NCBI GenBank assembly: GCA_903813345.2 | Contig: CAIIXF020000007.1 | Coordinates: 1,925,730 to 1,989,729, forward strand | Direction of reading: 5' to 3' | DNA length: 64,000 nt | From: Owenia fusiformis | Lineage: Eukaryota > Annelida > Polychaeta > Sabellida > Oweniidae | Part shown: piece by piece, positions 11,701-26,700 of the stretch | How positions within the stretch are numbered: position 1 is the first letter of the stretch | How the letters are laid out: each line of letters begins with the position of its first letter | The notes under the pieces: model-generated | What the model was told of the DNA's origin: nothing | What the model saw: the letters and a program-made list of their open reading frames with translations, nothing else | The model's database searches: none | Position numbers and translations under genes: made by a program

Positions 11701-14700
11701 TTAACCCCTTCAAGCTTTTTCTGTTTCAGGTCAAATTCATTAAATCATCTCTCAGTCTGGTCATCTATATACAATTAATTTGTATTATATACATAATTTA
11801 GTTTATGCGTTCATTTCGTTCCATTTCTGTTTTTGTTGAATAATTGTATCTATTTCACTTTGTAGAAGAGAGACAATTTAATTAGCAGGTTTCCAGACTG
11901 CCTTTTTCTATTATCTTCATAGTTAATCAAGGAACTGTACAGCGAGTGCTCAGTAGCATATTACAGATGTAATACTAGAGTGCACCTGAACCATTTGAAG
12001 ATAGACTTTCATCCTTTGTTATTTGTTATCAATATTCTTATATACGTCATCAATAATATACTTCCTGAATGATTTAGTATACCATGAAGAGTGAGAGTTA
12101 CATCTAGGATACTTTCATCACATGGTTCCTTTTCAAAATGCATGAAATGCAATGCTAATTTACTGATGAATCTACACTGTTCGATGTCATGCCTATATTA
12201 TATATTATATATATAAATAGATCTTTCTTTCTATTTATTCATGATTTTTCATGCTTGGGTATATTAAGCCGTATCATGATATTTCATATCCAGCACCTGG
12301 ATATTAATAAAGTACATATGAAATAATCATACAGTTTAGGGTTCCCATTTCAACCATTTTATTTTAACCTTGTTATTCTGATATGTTCTATCTTGTATAG
12401 GCCCTGACAGAGAAAATTTCATTGAATGCACGACAGTTCAGAGCGCAACTTTTACAACACAGCGCAACTTGCCACATCTTAAACACTTTCAGCTAGTTTT
12501 CTGGTCAATATCTATCTTAAATTCCATGATAAAGACCACTCCAAATCAGTCTCAAACAATTTTTTTTCAAAATTGCTTTCTTTGTTCTATTCTGATTTTA
12601 TGACATTACTATAGCAATTTTATCAGATAACATGAATCAGTACTTGTCTATGTCGTAAATTACCAAGTAATCAACTTTACATCATTAAAATCTGCAAATT
12701 TAATGGACATATGAAGCGACTTTTGGTCAAGAGAGACTCAGATCATAGAGCATCCAGCTTTGCCAAAGCACGAATCAAAGAATACAATCAAAAATTCATT
12801 TTTTGGTACAACTTTTGGGGAAAAATTGCAACTTTCTCTCGTATCAGTAGGGCTAATTCGCAAAATAAGAGTTCAATTTTTCTATTGTTATTATGGGTGC
12901 AGTTCACTCTCTGATGATGTCAGTACAAAGATGACTTCCATCTGATGATGTCAGTACAAAGATGACTTCCATCTGAGTGTTTAGTTTTATGAACAATTGT
13001 GTCAGATGATTTAATAAATAAGGAAGATCTATAAAAGATATTGCAGATCTATAATAATCTGAGATATTCTGGAATGTATTTTGTTGAATTATGTGGTATT
13101 GATCCAGATCTATCTCACATTTTATATTATCATTCGTTACAAACTATGCACCCATGTATCACCCAACAACAGAGGTAACATTTAAAACATTATATCAGTT
13201 CCTTGAGATACATTTGCCCTTAAGTGCTCATAATATTTTTTGCTGTTGGGAGTTGTGAAATATATAACATGCAAATAACTGTTCGCCAGGTATTTAATCA
13301 TTTATTGATAATAGAAACAGGAACCTTTAATGCCAAATGGCATATAATGATTTATGGTAGGTCATTTACTATTTCCTGGAATATGATTTGTCAATATAGT
13401 TCTAGAGCTCTCCTCCCATGAGTCCCCTGCTTTGTTGGCATATATTTCTGTATGTGTGGCGTTGGGGGCTTTGCAGTCCAGTGTTTTAACCTGTTTAGCC
13501 TGTTCATCCAGAATTATATTTTTCTAAATTTATTTATTTATTTCATTATTAGTCTATATTATTAGTGAAATGACAAAATGAGATATTAATGCTTTGAATG
13601 TTGGCAGTAATGAAGATATATTCCCATTAACAAAATATCAAGTGTTATAAGTGCTATAAAGAGGAAGTGCAGTTTAAAGAGAAGAATAAAGGAAACTGTA
13701 ACATGACATCACTTCTTTATTCTCATGACATGTCAGAAATTGGTAACCTGACATTTAAATGCTGAAACTAAAACCATAAATTGCACAACTATGGCAATTT
13801 AAAGAATGTTTTCTTTTTGGGCAGGAAAGATGTAATTATGAAAGAGAGATGTTTTGTAATTACAGTTGAAATATAATCTTATTTTCTCTTTATTTTATAA
13901 TACCTTCCCTTTCTCTTATGTTTTATGTTTAAAGAGGTTCAAAAGGTGAAATTGTGTAAGACGAGGCATCCTTCATTCAAAGGGCTTCATTTATCTTTCA
14001 ATTCAGAATGGAATGAAGTGAAATTCCCAAAGGTGAAGTCAAGGATCTTATACCTCTGACAAACCTGATTAAATACTGGAGCAAAATTGGCCAAGTTAAT
14101 AAATTGGACATTTTGAAACATCTCACATCTTTCTGTCCAGAATGGCAGAAATGAAAGAGGTCAAGGTCAACCATACTGAAATTATATCCGTCTCTCAAAA
14201 CATGTCTGAATTGGACAAAGCTTGTCAATTTGCACATTTAAAAAGATGGGTTGACTCAGTGATTTCAAACAATGCTCAACAAATCCTCTTTTGTTACTGA
14301 AATCATTTTATTGAATTTTTATGACTATATGCAGCTCCTTTGATGACTTTAATCTCCATCCGGATTACAGGCATGGTATTAGTCAAATTATGGCCATCAA
14401 GGGAAACTTGGTTATATTTCAAAAAGAAGACAAGTGCAATACAAAGCATGAAGCAGAGTATCCCTATTAGCAAGCAAAAGGAACTGTCAGGATCTAGGGT
14501 GTTGTACCTTTATTACTAAATGTAGTGTGAAATAACCCAGACACAGGGACACCTAGCATCTGCATCATGTACATGTATATTGTATACAACAATCAATGGT
14601 GATATGAAATATCTATAAATATGGTATTCAGTTCAATTAGCATCTGTGTACTACTGTGTATATACCTGAGGGACTTCATTTGACCAACCCACATGTTCGT

Positions 14701-17700
14701 CTAAATGGAAAACAACATTGTCAATGAACTAATAACTCGCTGACATTTTTTCATCATTTTCATTCATCATGGTAATCATATTGTAGTCATATTCCACCAT
14801 TATCCAAAAGAGATATTAGAAATTTGCTTTTACTTAGTTTAAAATAGTTTATTTACTTCTGGTGTATGTGGGCCTGTATGAAGCCAGTGAGTGAAGCAAC
14901 ACAAACTGTTCTATAGTCACATGGGCTATCCTGCTTGCATAATCTAGTTATAAACTACCCTCTCCCTTGTATAGACTATACTACAATAGAGCCCCACCCC
15001 TACGACCGATGCCCATGACAGCTCGGATCATAAATCATTTCAAACCTACCACGATGACCATTATCTCAACCAATCAGCGGGCTGGAAGTAACACCTGCTA
15101 AATGCTTGCACAATAATTATGTGATTAAGTCAGAGAAAATGACCATATATGGAAAGTCATCCTTATTCCGACGACTAACTCTGATTAGCTCGGTGAGTTC
15201 AGAGATTTATTGAAAAATATATTGAAGACAAAGCTCTCTTTTGAGAAGTGAAGTCAAACGAATGCAAAGGATACACATGGGCATAGTCACATGATCTGTT
15301 CTGTAGTCACATGGGCATGAATGCTTTAGAGAGTTTAGTCACGTGACATGATCTGTGATTTTTGACATGATCTGTTCTAAAATCACATGGGCATAAATGC
15401 TATTGAGAGTGGAATCATTGGTCTGTTCTTTTGTCACATTGACATGAATGTTTTAGAGAGTGTAGTCACATGATCTGTTCTATAGTCACATGGGCATGGA
15501 TGATCTAGAGAGTGTAGTCACATGATCTGTTCTATAGTCAAATGGGCATGAATGCTCTAGAGAATGTAGTCATGTCACATGATCTGTTCTATAGTGACAT
15601 GGGCATGGGTGATCTAGAGAGTATAGTCACATGATCTGTTCTATAGTGACATGGGCATGAATGCTCTAGAGAGTGTAGTCACATGATCTGTTCTATAGTC
15701 ACATGGGCATGAAAGCTCTAGAGAATGTAGTCACATATCCGTTCTATTGAGTCACATGGGCATGAATGCTCTAGAGAGTGTAGTCACATGATCTGTTCTA
15801 TAGTCACATGGGCATGAATACTCTAGAAAGTATAGTCACATGATCTGTTTTATAGTCACATGGGCATGATTTTCAACCAATCTGGGATTTTCAAGATGGC
15901 AGCTAAATTTCAAAATGGCCGCCATTTTTCATAAAAGAACGTAACCTTTGATAACACAAATATCAGTTGATGGATTTGGTTCAAATTCTATATGCTGATG
16001 CCTAGAGACAAAGAAGTTCTGCTCAAGAAGACATTTTCAAGAGGGCCACTGAATTTCAAAATGGCCGCCATTTTTCGTAAAAAAAAGTAATCATTGATAA
16101 CTCAAATACTAGTGGATGGATTTGGTTCCAATTTTATATGCTGATGTTTAGGGAAAAGGAGATCTGCTTCAGAAGAAATTTCAAAGGCATCAGCTGAATT
16201 TCAAAATGGCTGCCATATTTCATAACAAAGGTAATATTTGATAACTCGAATACCATTGGAAGGATTTACTTTAAATTTTATATACTGATGCCTAGAGATA
16301 AAGAAGAAATCTAAAGATGACAGCTGAATTTCAAAATGGCAACCATGTTTCATAAAAACATAATGTTTGATAATTCAAATATCAGTGGATGGATTTGGCT
16401 CAACTTTTATATGGCCGCTATTTATCAAAACATGTTTTGTTCGGTGGGATTTGTTACTCCGTGGATTTGCTGTTTCTCTAGTTTTACTCGAAGTTAAAGG
16501 CGAGAAGGCATTTTCATAATAAGATTTCAGGATACAATGTAGTTTCTTTTGCAGCAAACTTGCATGAAATTGTCAATTTTAGGGAGAATATAGTTGAATG
16601 ATGAATGTCATTTGAGGTTTCTTTTAGATCAGGTCATGTATGCTCAGTAATCTAGCAGTCCTTGAAAGATATAGATTGTTTTATAGATTTGTAATAACTC
16701 ATGATGCACTGACAGATTTTGCCATATCTATTTTCCTGAATCTTTGTATTCTCCGATTATAGGATCAGTTGGTATAAAGAGATATGGGAATATCTCTAAT
16801 CTAGAGAGGAACTAAATGATAGGAGTATTAACCAGTGAAGGCCATATGACAGTTGATGCTGATGTGATTCCCAACAAACACTCCTTACATTCCTCAGTAA
16901 ACCCCTTAGTTTATATAATGCAAACACTGACATTATCTGTCTTTTATTGGCTGCCTGATATTGTAAAAATCACACGTTGGTCAATCCAGTGTATGATCTA
17001 CAAAACCAATCTACTGGTAAATCAACATTAAACTAACTTCCAAACAAAAATGGAAGTCAGTTTATACATCTGCTTGTGCATTTACCAAATTGAATTTTGA
17101 TTTTTTTTTCTAAACTTAACTTGAAACTTGCTAGATTAAGGTCTATCATCACCAAAACAGGAGGCCAATATTTGGTAAAACATTTTGTTTGTAGGCCTCA
17201 TCATTTCATTCTTGCCCTTTTCCTTGTTCCTCTTGGTTTCAATTATCTTCTCTTCCCAATTAACTGTAATTGGAGATAAGAATGTCACATTGACAGTTGA
17301 TGACGTCACTGATGCTGTATTCAAAATACAACAAAAGTTTATTGTGTAATTAGGTGCCATTATTGAGACCTGCTGGAAATGGTAAGGTTCTCTTTGACAA
17401 CAATACCGGGCAATATAATACAAATACAATTTTAGTAAAAGCTTTGTATGTATGTCCTTGTTATGTGTGTTTAGAAGGTTTATGTGTGGAATTGCCTAAA
17501 CTGATTATTAAGTACACAAGCGCTTTAATTATATAGAATCACAACAGGATCATCTGAAGAATTCCAAATTGTAGGTATCCTCCTTGTCTAATAATATGCT
17601 TAAGCTCATTCTCAATTATATTGAATCCTTGAATCCTTAGATTGAAAAACCCTTTTGGTACAGTTTCATACAAAGTTAGTATAGCAATTGACGAAATGAA

Positions 17701-20700
17701 AATTGGATGAAGGAAAAATAAATATACCCCACAATAGAATTTTAAATCTAGCCCTAAATGGAATTTTAGATCTAGCCCTAAATGGAATTTTAAATCTAGC
17801 CCTAAATGGAATTTTAGATCTAGCCCTAAATGGAATTTTAAATCTAGCCCTAAATGGAATTTTAAATCTAGCCCTAAATGGAATTTTAAATCTAGCCCTA
17901 AATGGAATTTTAAATCTAGCTCAGAAAGGAATTATAAATTAAGCTCTGGATAGAACTTTTCAATCTAGCCCTGAATTAAATTTTAAAGCTAGCCCTTAAT
18001 GGAGCTTTAAATCTAGCCCTAAATGGAATTTTAAATCTAGCCCTTAATGGAACTTTAAATCTAGCCCTAAATGGAATTTTAAATCTAGCCCTAAATGGAA
18101 TTTTAGATCTGGCTCAGAAAGGAATTATAAATTAAGCCCTGGATAGAACTTTTTAATCTAGCCCTGAATTAAATTTTAAAGCTAGCCCTTAATGGAGCTT
18201 TAAATCTAGCCCTAAATGGAATTTTAAATCTAGCCCTTAATGGAACTTTAAATCTAGCACTAAATGGAATTTTAAATCTAGCCCTAAATAGAATTTTAAA
18301 TCTAGCCCTAAATAGAATTTTGAATCTAGCTCTGAGTGAAACTTTCAATCCAGCCCTAAATGGAATTTTAAATCTAGCCTTTCATGACATTTTAAATCTA
18401 GTCTTTAATGGAATTTTAAATCTACCCTAGAATGATACTGCTTTATGGAATGATAAATCTACCCCTGTATGGACACTTGAAACAATGGCTTATTCCATAT
18501 TGTAAACAATTCCAAGTGCATCAGTCACCCTGATTAGATTATGGAACAAGCAACTGTGAATTATTCCATTACCAAGGTATTCTCTTGGAACAAATTGTGA
18601 TAAGGTTTTTAGTAATGTAGTTCTATACCTTAACAGAGCTGAAAGTTTATTTTGAGAGGAATATGTCATTTTATAAACATTTTAATCTAAATATGCATTC
18701 TTGCATAATGTGAAAACATCCACATAATGTTGTAATAACCATTTCTTTAATCACTGGTAGTTAAAATTCTGTAAATTACAAAGAAATTCTCATCATGCGA
18801 CTGAGCTACCTTAATGACAAGGCATGAAGACAACATCAAAATTATCAAGTGGCTGAGAAATAGGGATAGGGAAGTAATGAAACCTCTAGCGAAATGCCAG
18901 TAGAATACTTTCTAGTTATTGTAATGACGTTTGAGTGATTCTCATTACAACAGGGCTTGGCTGTCATTTCAATAAGGTTTTTCAATCCTAGCAATCCGAG
19001 AAGCCACGTCATCCAAATTACATTGTCCTGATCATATTTATCATATATGGACTTTAAAACGGGGCGAAACATCTAATGGAACATGCAGTAATGAATGTAT
19101 TTATTTATATTAGCTTTCAAATGAACCTCTACTCATATGACAGGATACTATCAGATTATTTAGTGTGTCATATATACCTCTCTTTGAAACGCAAATTTGA
19201 AGTCTGACTCTGATGTAATGTCCCAGCGTGAGGTTCTTATTCCATATTGGGAAAAACAAAGACCGTCTAAACACAGGAGATAATTCTGGTTCGATATATT
19301 GAGGCTCGTAGTATTGGCTGTTGACTAACGTTGGACATACACATAGAAAGTCAATGTAAATAATGGTGATGGAATGTTATTATAGGCATATAAGGAATAG
19401 ATTTACTGGAGGACAGTTCATAGCATATTCCTACAGCTGGATACATAATATCTTCAAATGATAATTGAAGACTAATCTGTTGATGTTAAAGTAGTGAATT
19501 CATAGAATTATATTATAAAGTTGATGCAGTGTTTCTACAGGAGATCCAATGATCTGAAGCTCTGTTATGTTATTACTGAATTGGATTTGGAATTATGAAA
19601 TTTTGTAACATTAGAAAAAAATGTTATTGACAATGATGTACCTACACACGGAATTTCATTTACATGATGTATGTAATATACCAGTATTGGACAGTGTATC
19701 CGTAATAAAAGCAATATTTTGATACAACGTCTATGCGGATATTATTAATCAATCAACTCCAATCAACACTGTTCTATAATGTGACTTTACGCTCGGATAT
19801 GAATAACAAGAAATAGAACAAGGTGTAAATGACAGGATTACCAACTGAAAATTATAATGTGACGATCAAGGTTAAATATGGAAGTAATGATGGCTTAATA
19901 ATCAAAATGACGCAAATAGTTATCCCAAGATGACAGATCGCTCCTAGGGTAACAAGGCTGCCATCGAAAATGGATGGGTTTGGATTCAGTACAGAGATTG
20001 GGGCACAGGTGGCGTTCACGAGCTTGTATCATTTTTACATCACGAGTGCAAACTATATTCTCTATAAATCACACTATGCTGGAAAATATGACGTAAGTAT
20101 ACTAGTCGGGGCAAATTGATCAATTGAGTCTTATGATTGATTTATGGTCCCTCGTTGGTGTCATCATATTGTCTTTTACGTCTGACAACAATATGATATC
20201 AAAGGCAGTAGAGATCCTCACTTAGCTCTTATACTGTATGCCTTTGAATGCTACCCAAAATATTTAAGTTAACTTATAAGTTTATCTATTAGATAACTCA
20301 CCTTCATTACACCTTGGTAATGCTGTTGTTCCAAGGTTTTTGTAATAACGGCTCCAATTAGCTGTTTAGTGTATGGGTTCAAGGACTCAATATTTTGATT
20401 ATTAGTGTGAGCCAAAACATATCAATATGAATAACATAAAACAGAATAAACCAAGAAAGCCAACATTGAAACAAGAATATGTATACTTAACTAATATACT
20501 TAACTTTATCCTATGCCAAGTAGAGTTTTAGGTAGTTCTGGGCCTTATTTCTTATCTGACATTTCTTGTGGCCCGCCCTAGGTTTAACGTACGTGCATTA
20601 TCGGCCCTTGATGCAAAAATTTTTAATGATGGCGTATGGCAGCGCATAGAATTCCATGAGCGTTTTATTAATAACTGATAGTGAGAATTTGCAACCAATG

Positions 20701-23700
20701 AAAGCATAGCACGGAAGTTAAACCCAACCGCGGCAACAAGAACACTCAGATTATAAATGAAAGCCGTGGTATTGGGTTTAACTTGTTGAACTAAGTTTTG
20801 GGAGATAAGTTTTTAAGATATATCCCGTATCCTGAACCTCCATATCTCCCGCTCCAAGTCATATCTTCCCGCTTCGAAAAATAAGAAAGAAAAAAAATAG
20901 AAAAATGTGAAAAAAAGTTGAAAAAAATTAAAAAATTGAAAGAAAATTAGAAAACTCTACTTGGTATAGGATAAATCAGTTATGTATGGTTCATCCCTCG
21001 TGAGATATGCACATCTACCTTCGGTCCCTTATATATATACAACTTATAAGGTATATATAATAGTAAAGCTGGAAAATATTTATTTTACCCTCATTTTGCA
21101 AATTGCATAAAAGATATAACAGTTTCTCATAAATCACTGTTGTAGAGTTCCTGGGTGTTTTATTTGACTGACACATTAATTTTCCTCTTTTGACACAATC
21201 ATTTTAAATTAGAATCTTGATATAATATTAATACGGGATTGTATTTTTTCTACAAATCATTACATGTTGCTTATCTTCCAAAACATAATAAATGTGCATA
21301 AATGTTTGTTCACAGGTTGACGCATTTCACTTTACGTGACATAACTTAAATTTAGTCAAGTAGAGACTGTGGGAAAAATCGTGGATTGTGTAGGAGCTGA
21401 ATAGACTTAGGTTTTACTTTATGATCATAAAGTCTTCAAGTATAATCACGGGGTACCATCGAATAATTTGGGCAACGTACCGGAGAACGACATTTTACTA
21501 AGAAATGGCAATACTTTAGCACAATATATTTTTTAACTAGAGTTCTATTTTGATTTTGACAAAAGTAAGTATTCCATGCAATAACTATTTCATTCATGAG
21601 TTTGTAGGAATTCTGTTGGAACCCCGTTCTGATCAAGTACGAAGTTATTGAAATCGGCGCAGACGGACTTTACTCCGAAAGATGGTTTTTCGATTATAAC
21701 TTTTCACAACATTTAAGTATAGACTTTTGAAAAAAGTACAGAATAGTCCTTATACTTTTGAATAATTCTGTTATTTCTGATTCACACGACTCTGATTTGT
21801 TTAATTAAAAAAAAAGTTTTAAAAATATTACTTAGGAACGTAACCGGAGCTGGGAACGTAACCGGAGCAGATCAGTTGAATTATTTAATCAAAAAAATTA
21901 AAATATATGATTTAAAGCACATATACTAATTTAAAAACATACAGGATTGTTCGAATGCGTATTTAGTAATATACCAGGTTGTTCAATAAGTTCACGGAAA
22001 AATGCTCTCATTTCAAAGATTTTTGATATATTCTCATGAAATTTTCACACAATGAATAAAAAATACTTTCTGATTGATTATTAAAATATCAGCATCCCTT
22101 ATTTGATTGGTAAAAAATAAGGGTTACTATGGTAACTTGACTTTTGGGTAGGCGGGGCACTTTTTACGTCACATTATTCATCAGAAAAACAACAGAAAAG
22201 TAGGCAGTTTATGAGTATATCACATGAATTTCTTCTCCTTTTTCTAAATGTACATGATATTACTTAATGTAATAATTACAACTATTGTCCCATAAGGTTT
22301 CAGTAATATTGTCCCTCATGTTTAATGCACAGTCGCTTGCATTCAACCCATTGACGATACAGTGCTCTGAAGCCATCTGGAAAACTTGTTTAAAAGGCAA
22401 TCTTGACTGCAGTCGAAAGTTGTTTCATTGTTCCATAAAGTGCACCTCTTAGCTGATCCTCATCCTTGTGAAAACAATAAAATCAAGGATTGTCTCATCT
22501 GGAGATTATGTAACTTGGGGCAGCTTTGCCATCTATTTTGCCAATTATTTGTGATGGTTCCCTGCACAATATGAGCAGTGTGATTGGCTGCATTATCCCG
22601 ATGGAAAAATTTAAAGTTTTAATTTAAATTTAAAGTTTGGCTGGATGGTTAAGTTTTAATCAACTTTCTATAGCATTACTCTTTGGTGATTTTCTGGTCC
22701 ACTGGTACAGCATTGACTAGCACGATTTCAGAAATGTTCCTAATAACAATGAACATCAATTTTCCCTCAGAACATTTGTAATTTAAATAAGAAGAAATAA
22801 AAAATAGGGACCCTTCATTTGCACATATGGATATATATTTGTAATGGTAAAATGTGTGGCGTAAAAGTGCCCCGCCTACCCAAATGTCAAGTTACCATAG
22901 TAACCCTTATCTTTGACCAATCAAATTTGAGATGCTAATATCTTAGGAATCAATCAGAAAGTATTTTTTGCACATTGTGTGAAAATTTTATGGGAAAATA
23001 TCAAGAATCTTTGAAATGAGAGCATTTTTCCGTGAACTTATTGAACGACCTGGTATATGCTTTAAATCATATATTTTATTTTTTTAAATTATATAATTCA
23101 ACTGATCTGCTCCGGTTACGTTCCCAGCTTCGGTTACGTTCCTAAGTAATATATTTAAAACTTTTTTTTAATTAAACAAATCAGAGTCGTGTGAATCAGA
23201 AATAACAGAATTATTCAATAGTATAAGGACTATTCTGTACTTTTTTCAAAAGTCTATACTTAAATGTTGTAAAAAGTTATAATCGAAAAACCATCTTTCG
23301 GAGTAAAGTCCAACTACGCCGATTTCAATAACTTCGTACTTGATCAGAACTGGGTTCCAACAGAATTCCTACAAACTCATGAATGAAATAGCCATTGCAT
23401 GGAATACTTACTTTTGTGAAAATCAAAGTAGAACTCTAGTTAAAAAATATATTGTGCTAAATTATTGAAATTTCTTAGTAAAATGTCGTTCTCCGGTACG
23501 TTGCCAAAATTATTCGATGGTACCCCGTGATAATGCATGATTATAATTTTAGTATGAACCATGTTTATACCAACTTAATAATTGCTCAAGAACAAAAATT
23601 AGTTTATTGACTATTCTATTAAAGCTGTCCTTCATGTTCCGCGAAATCAAAAACTCTTATAGCCGCACTCTGCAAAAGTTTACATATTAGTTACTGCTTT

Positions 23701-26700
23701 ATTTCAATAAAAATTCAAGAAAATTTCTGATTTTTGTAATTTAGGAGAATCTGGAGAACATTATTACACATGTTCCATCCATTTATTGATTCAATTGATT
23801 TTTACTTTTATTTTATCTGCTATTTTTGCTTCAACAATGTTACACTTTTTGTTCTGGTTGTTCAGGTTTATGGGCTCTATCTGGAATCTCAAAATTATCT
23901 TTTATATTGCTTGATTTCCTGATATGTCAAGTCTGCAGAGTACAAATTACTGTCCTGCAGTTTTAGATTCGAATCTGTTCGCTCAATAGAGATAAATATT
24001 GGTGGCTTTGATAACCATTTATTGGGAGATTTTAAGATTTACTCCCTATCTGTAATAAGTTAGATGGAAATTTTTGGGATAATATTTCCACAAATGTTTT
24101 TCAGTATGAGGGATTTCATATTGAGGGAACACCTTGATCAATTCAGAATTTAGATAATGTCACCACCTGAAGTACATGTAGATGTAATGGTAGTTGTTGG
24201 TGTTTGACAGTCGGTGTTTGTAACATGCATCTGTAACAAATGGCGGGTGGTTATATTTTGCAGTGACTTATTTCATTTTTTGAATTGAAGTCATTTTCTG
24301 ATCTAAAGTGTTTAGTCACATTAGGTTATATATCAGGATGTTACTCTGATATAATATAACATATCCCTGAAGCTTTATCACTCAAATTTCAAATTTATTT
24401 GTTTCTGACACCTTTCCGTTCAGTCTATTTTGTGCATATATTATGTAATGTCAAGCAGGAACTTAAATTTGCTACAGAGGAGAAGTTCTGAGATGCCAAT
24501 ATTGCAAGTATAACATTTTATGATACCATTAATAAATTGGAGTTACTTGTCATCAAATTTCATCTCAAATGATTTCCTCTCCTTTGCTACGAAGACGTAT
24601 AAGTAAATTGAAAATAATAGAAAAAACGTTTTTAGCTCAACGTATCTAAAATCCTTATGCATTCACCAGATTTATGCGTAGCAGTTCAATTAAAACGAGA
24701 TGCGGTTGATATGTTTCACTATAACCTGTGGTGTAAAACCTCTCTTGTCATTTGCTGATTATTCTCATAAGTTTGGGAAACATTAGTTAAGAATTAAAGT
24801 GAAACAAATGGGAATAATTGCAATTTAGATTTAAAAATGTGACGCGAGCATGCGCAGGATAATGATGAACTTGCTGACATTTGCACATGTTTGTTCATAT
24901 GATCCTATATCCTACAAGTTGATTGGCTGGTGTTATATCAACTCATGAACATTATGCTTGTCAATTACGAAGCAATAGCAGAGAACAGAGAATAGCATCC
25001 AGTCACTTTATTCCAAAATCACAGTAACCTTTTCTGTCACCCAGACCCAATGATTCCAGAAACAATTTCTTGAGGAAATCATATTGAAAAATCTAATTTC
25101 TTTTTCTCTTTGCAATTAACAGAACAAGAATAAAGAAACGTGAATATTGCCAATGAGACATAAATCATTTAGGGGATGTAGAAGACAAATGCTTTCAATT
25201 TGGTCTGTAATGATATATACATGCATCTGTCATCCTGGATTGATCATGGTAGATTAGAAATGCATTACTTATTTTCTGTAAAGAAGCATCTGGATGGTCA
25301 ACAATGCATTTAAGACAATGCAACCCAGTTTTGATAATGTAATATAGTCTATAGAGGAAAGAAACTGCTATTGGTTTTATTAGGAGTATTAGATGAAATT
25401 CATAACATGGCCTGAATGAGATGTCTGTTTTTGTGTCATAAGGTCTATTCCTGTAAATGCTTTCTTTTCAACCACTCTCCCTTTGGTCATCCTTTATGTG
25501 CATTATGAAACTCTTACATTCTCAAAAATATGTTCATTGATTTTTGTTAATTGCATGGAAACTTGTCCTTGAATTGATACTTAATCAAAATTCCATTTAG
25601 GTCATGATCCTTAATCAGATCCATAATCAGATCAGGGAGCATGATTACATGAACTAATCAAAAGTATGAACTCCCACAACTTCATCACAACCAAGCTTTG
25701 TAAGAGATATGAAGAAGTTACTGGTTGGTGCAGAAAATGTAATATGAAGGCTACATCATCTCAACTTTTACCAAGGAATGATATATTAGCTGCAACATTT
25801 AATGTCCTGGAGAAAATTATCTGAAACCCTTGGGGTCTAACTGAAAATTGTGTCTGATTGAAATGATGCTTAATGCTAAATGTTACGAAAGGGATATCTG
25901 TGTGTCCATTTATTTCGTAATTGAAATTCCCTCTATATTTGTACTGTGGTATGCATTTGTAAATTGGTACTCAAAATCACCCAAGATTCTCAATCATTCA
26001 ATTTTAAAATAATTGCTGATATAGGATAAAGATACTTGTAGACTGTTCAACCCTTTCATCATTAAAACTAATATAGTGATTGATGTTCTTCTAGTATAGC
26101 GCTGTCACCCCTATGACCTTACTAACCTTAAACCCCAGGAGTAAATCAATTTTCATTTCAGAAACCAATGTTTGTTATTCCTTGGAGCAGATTTTGCTGG
26201 TTACTATAGAGACCTACCTCAAAGCTGATAGTTATGATGGATATGTTGTTTGTTGCCATAGAAACTTATCTCAGAGCTGATGGTTGTGATGCAGATATTG
26301 TTTGTTGCTATAGAGACCTACCTCAGAGCTGATGGTTGTGATGCAGATATTGTTTGTTGCCATAGAAACCTACCTCAAAACTGATGGTTGCAATGCAGAT
26401 GTTTGTTTTCATTTTAAACTGATCTCAGAGTTAATGGCAGCTGTAAAGTTGTTACTTTTTGTTGTTATAGAAACCTACCTCAGAGTTGATGGCAGCCATA
26501 CAATTGGGCATTGGACAAAGCATAGGAAGCCTTACATCTAAACCAGAGAGGGATGTTCTAATGCAAGATTTCTATGTGGTAGACAGTGTCATATTCCCAG
26601 GGTAGGTCTCGTGTTTGCTTACATACATGTATTTCATACATGAAGTTCTGTGCCTGGTTGCATATACGTTAAGATTATAGAGTTAACTAGAAATATATCA

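Larger units (their letters stand above)
8770..26470 (+). other. PIP5K1: PIP5K1 intron 1 (17.7 kb)
   Basis: Large first intron. It contains the repeats and elements listed separately: GTCACCACC element at 10327, duplicated 31-mer at 12911, inverted dispersed repeat at 14956, arrays at 15290 and 17734, MITE at 20505, palindromic element at 21444, element fragment at 24157 and acceptor duplication at 26162. A candidate alternative first exon lies at 19970. Stretches 8770-10326, 10471-12910, 12973-14955, 16490-17730, 18440-19965, 20093-20504, 20976-21443, 23533-24156 and 24271-26160 show nothing else I can support. Confidence 0.8.
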
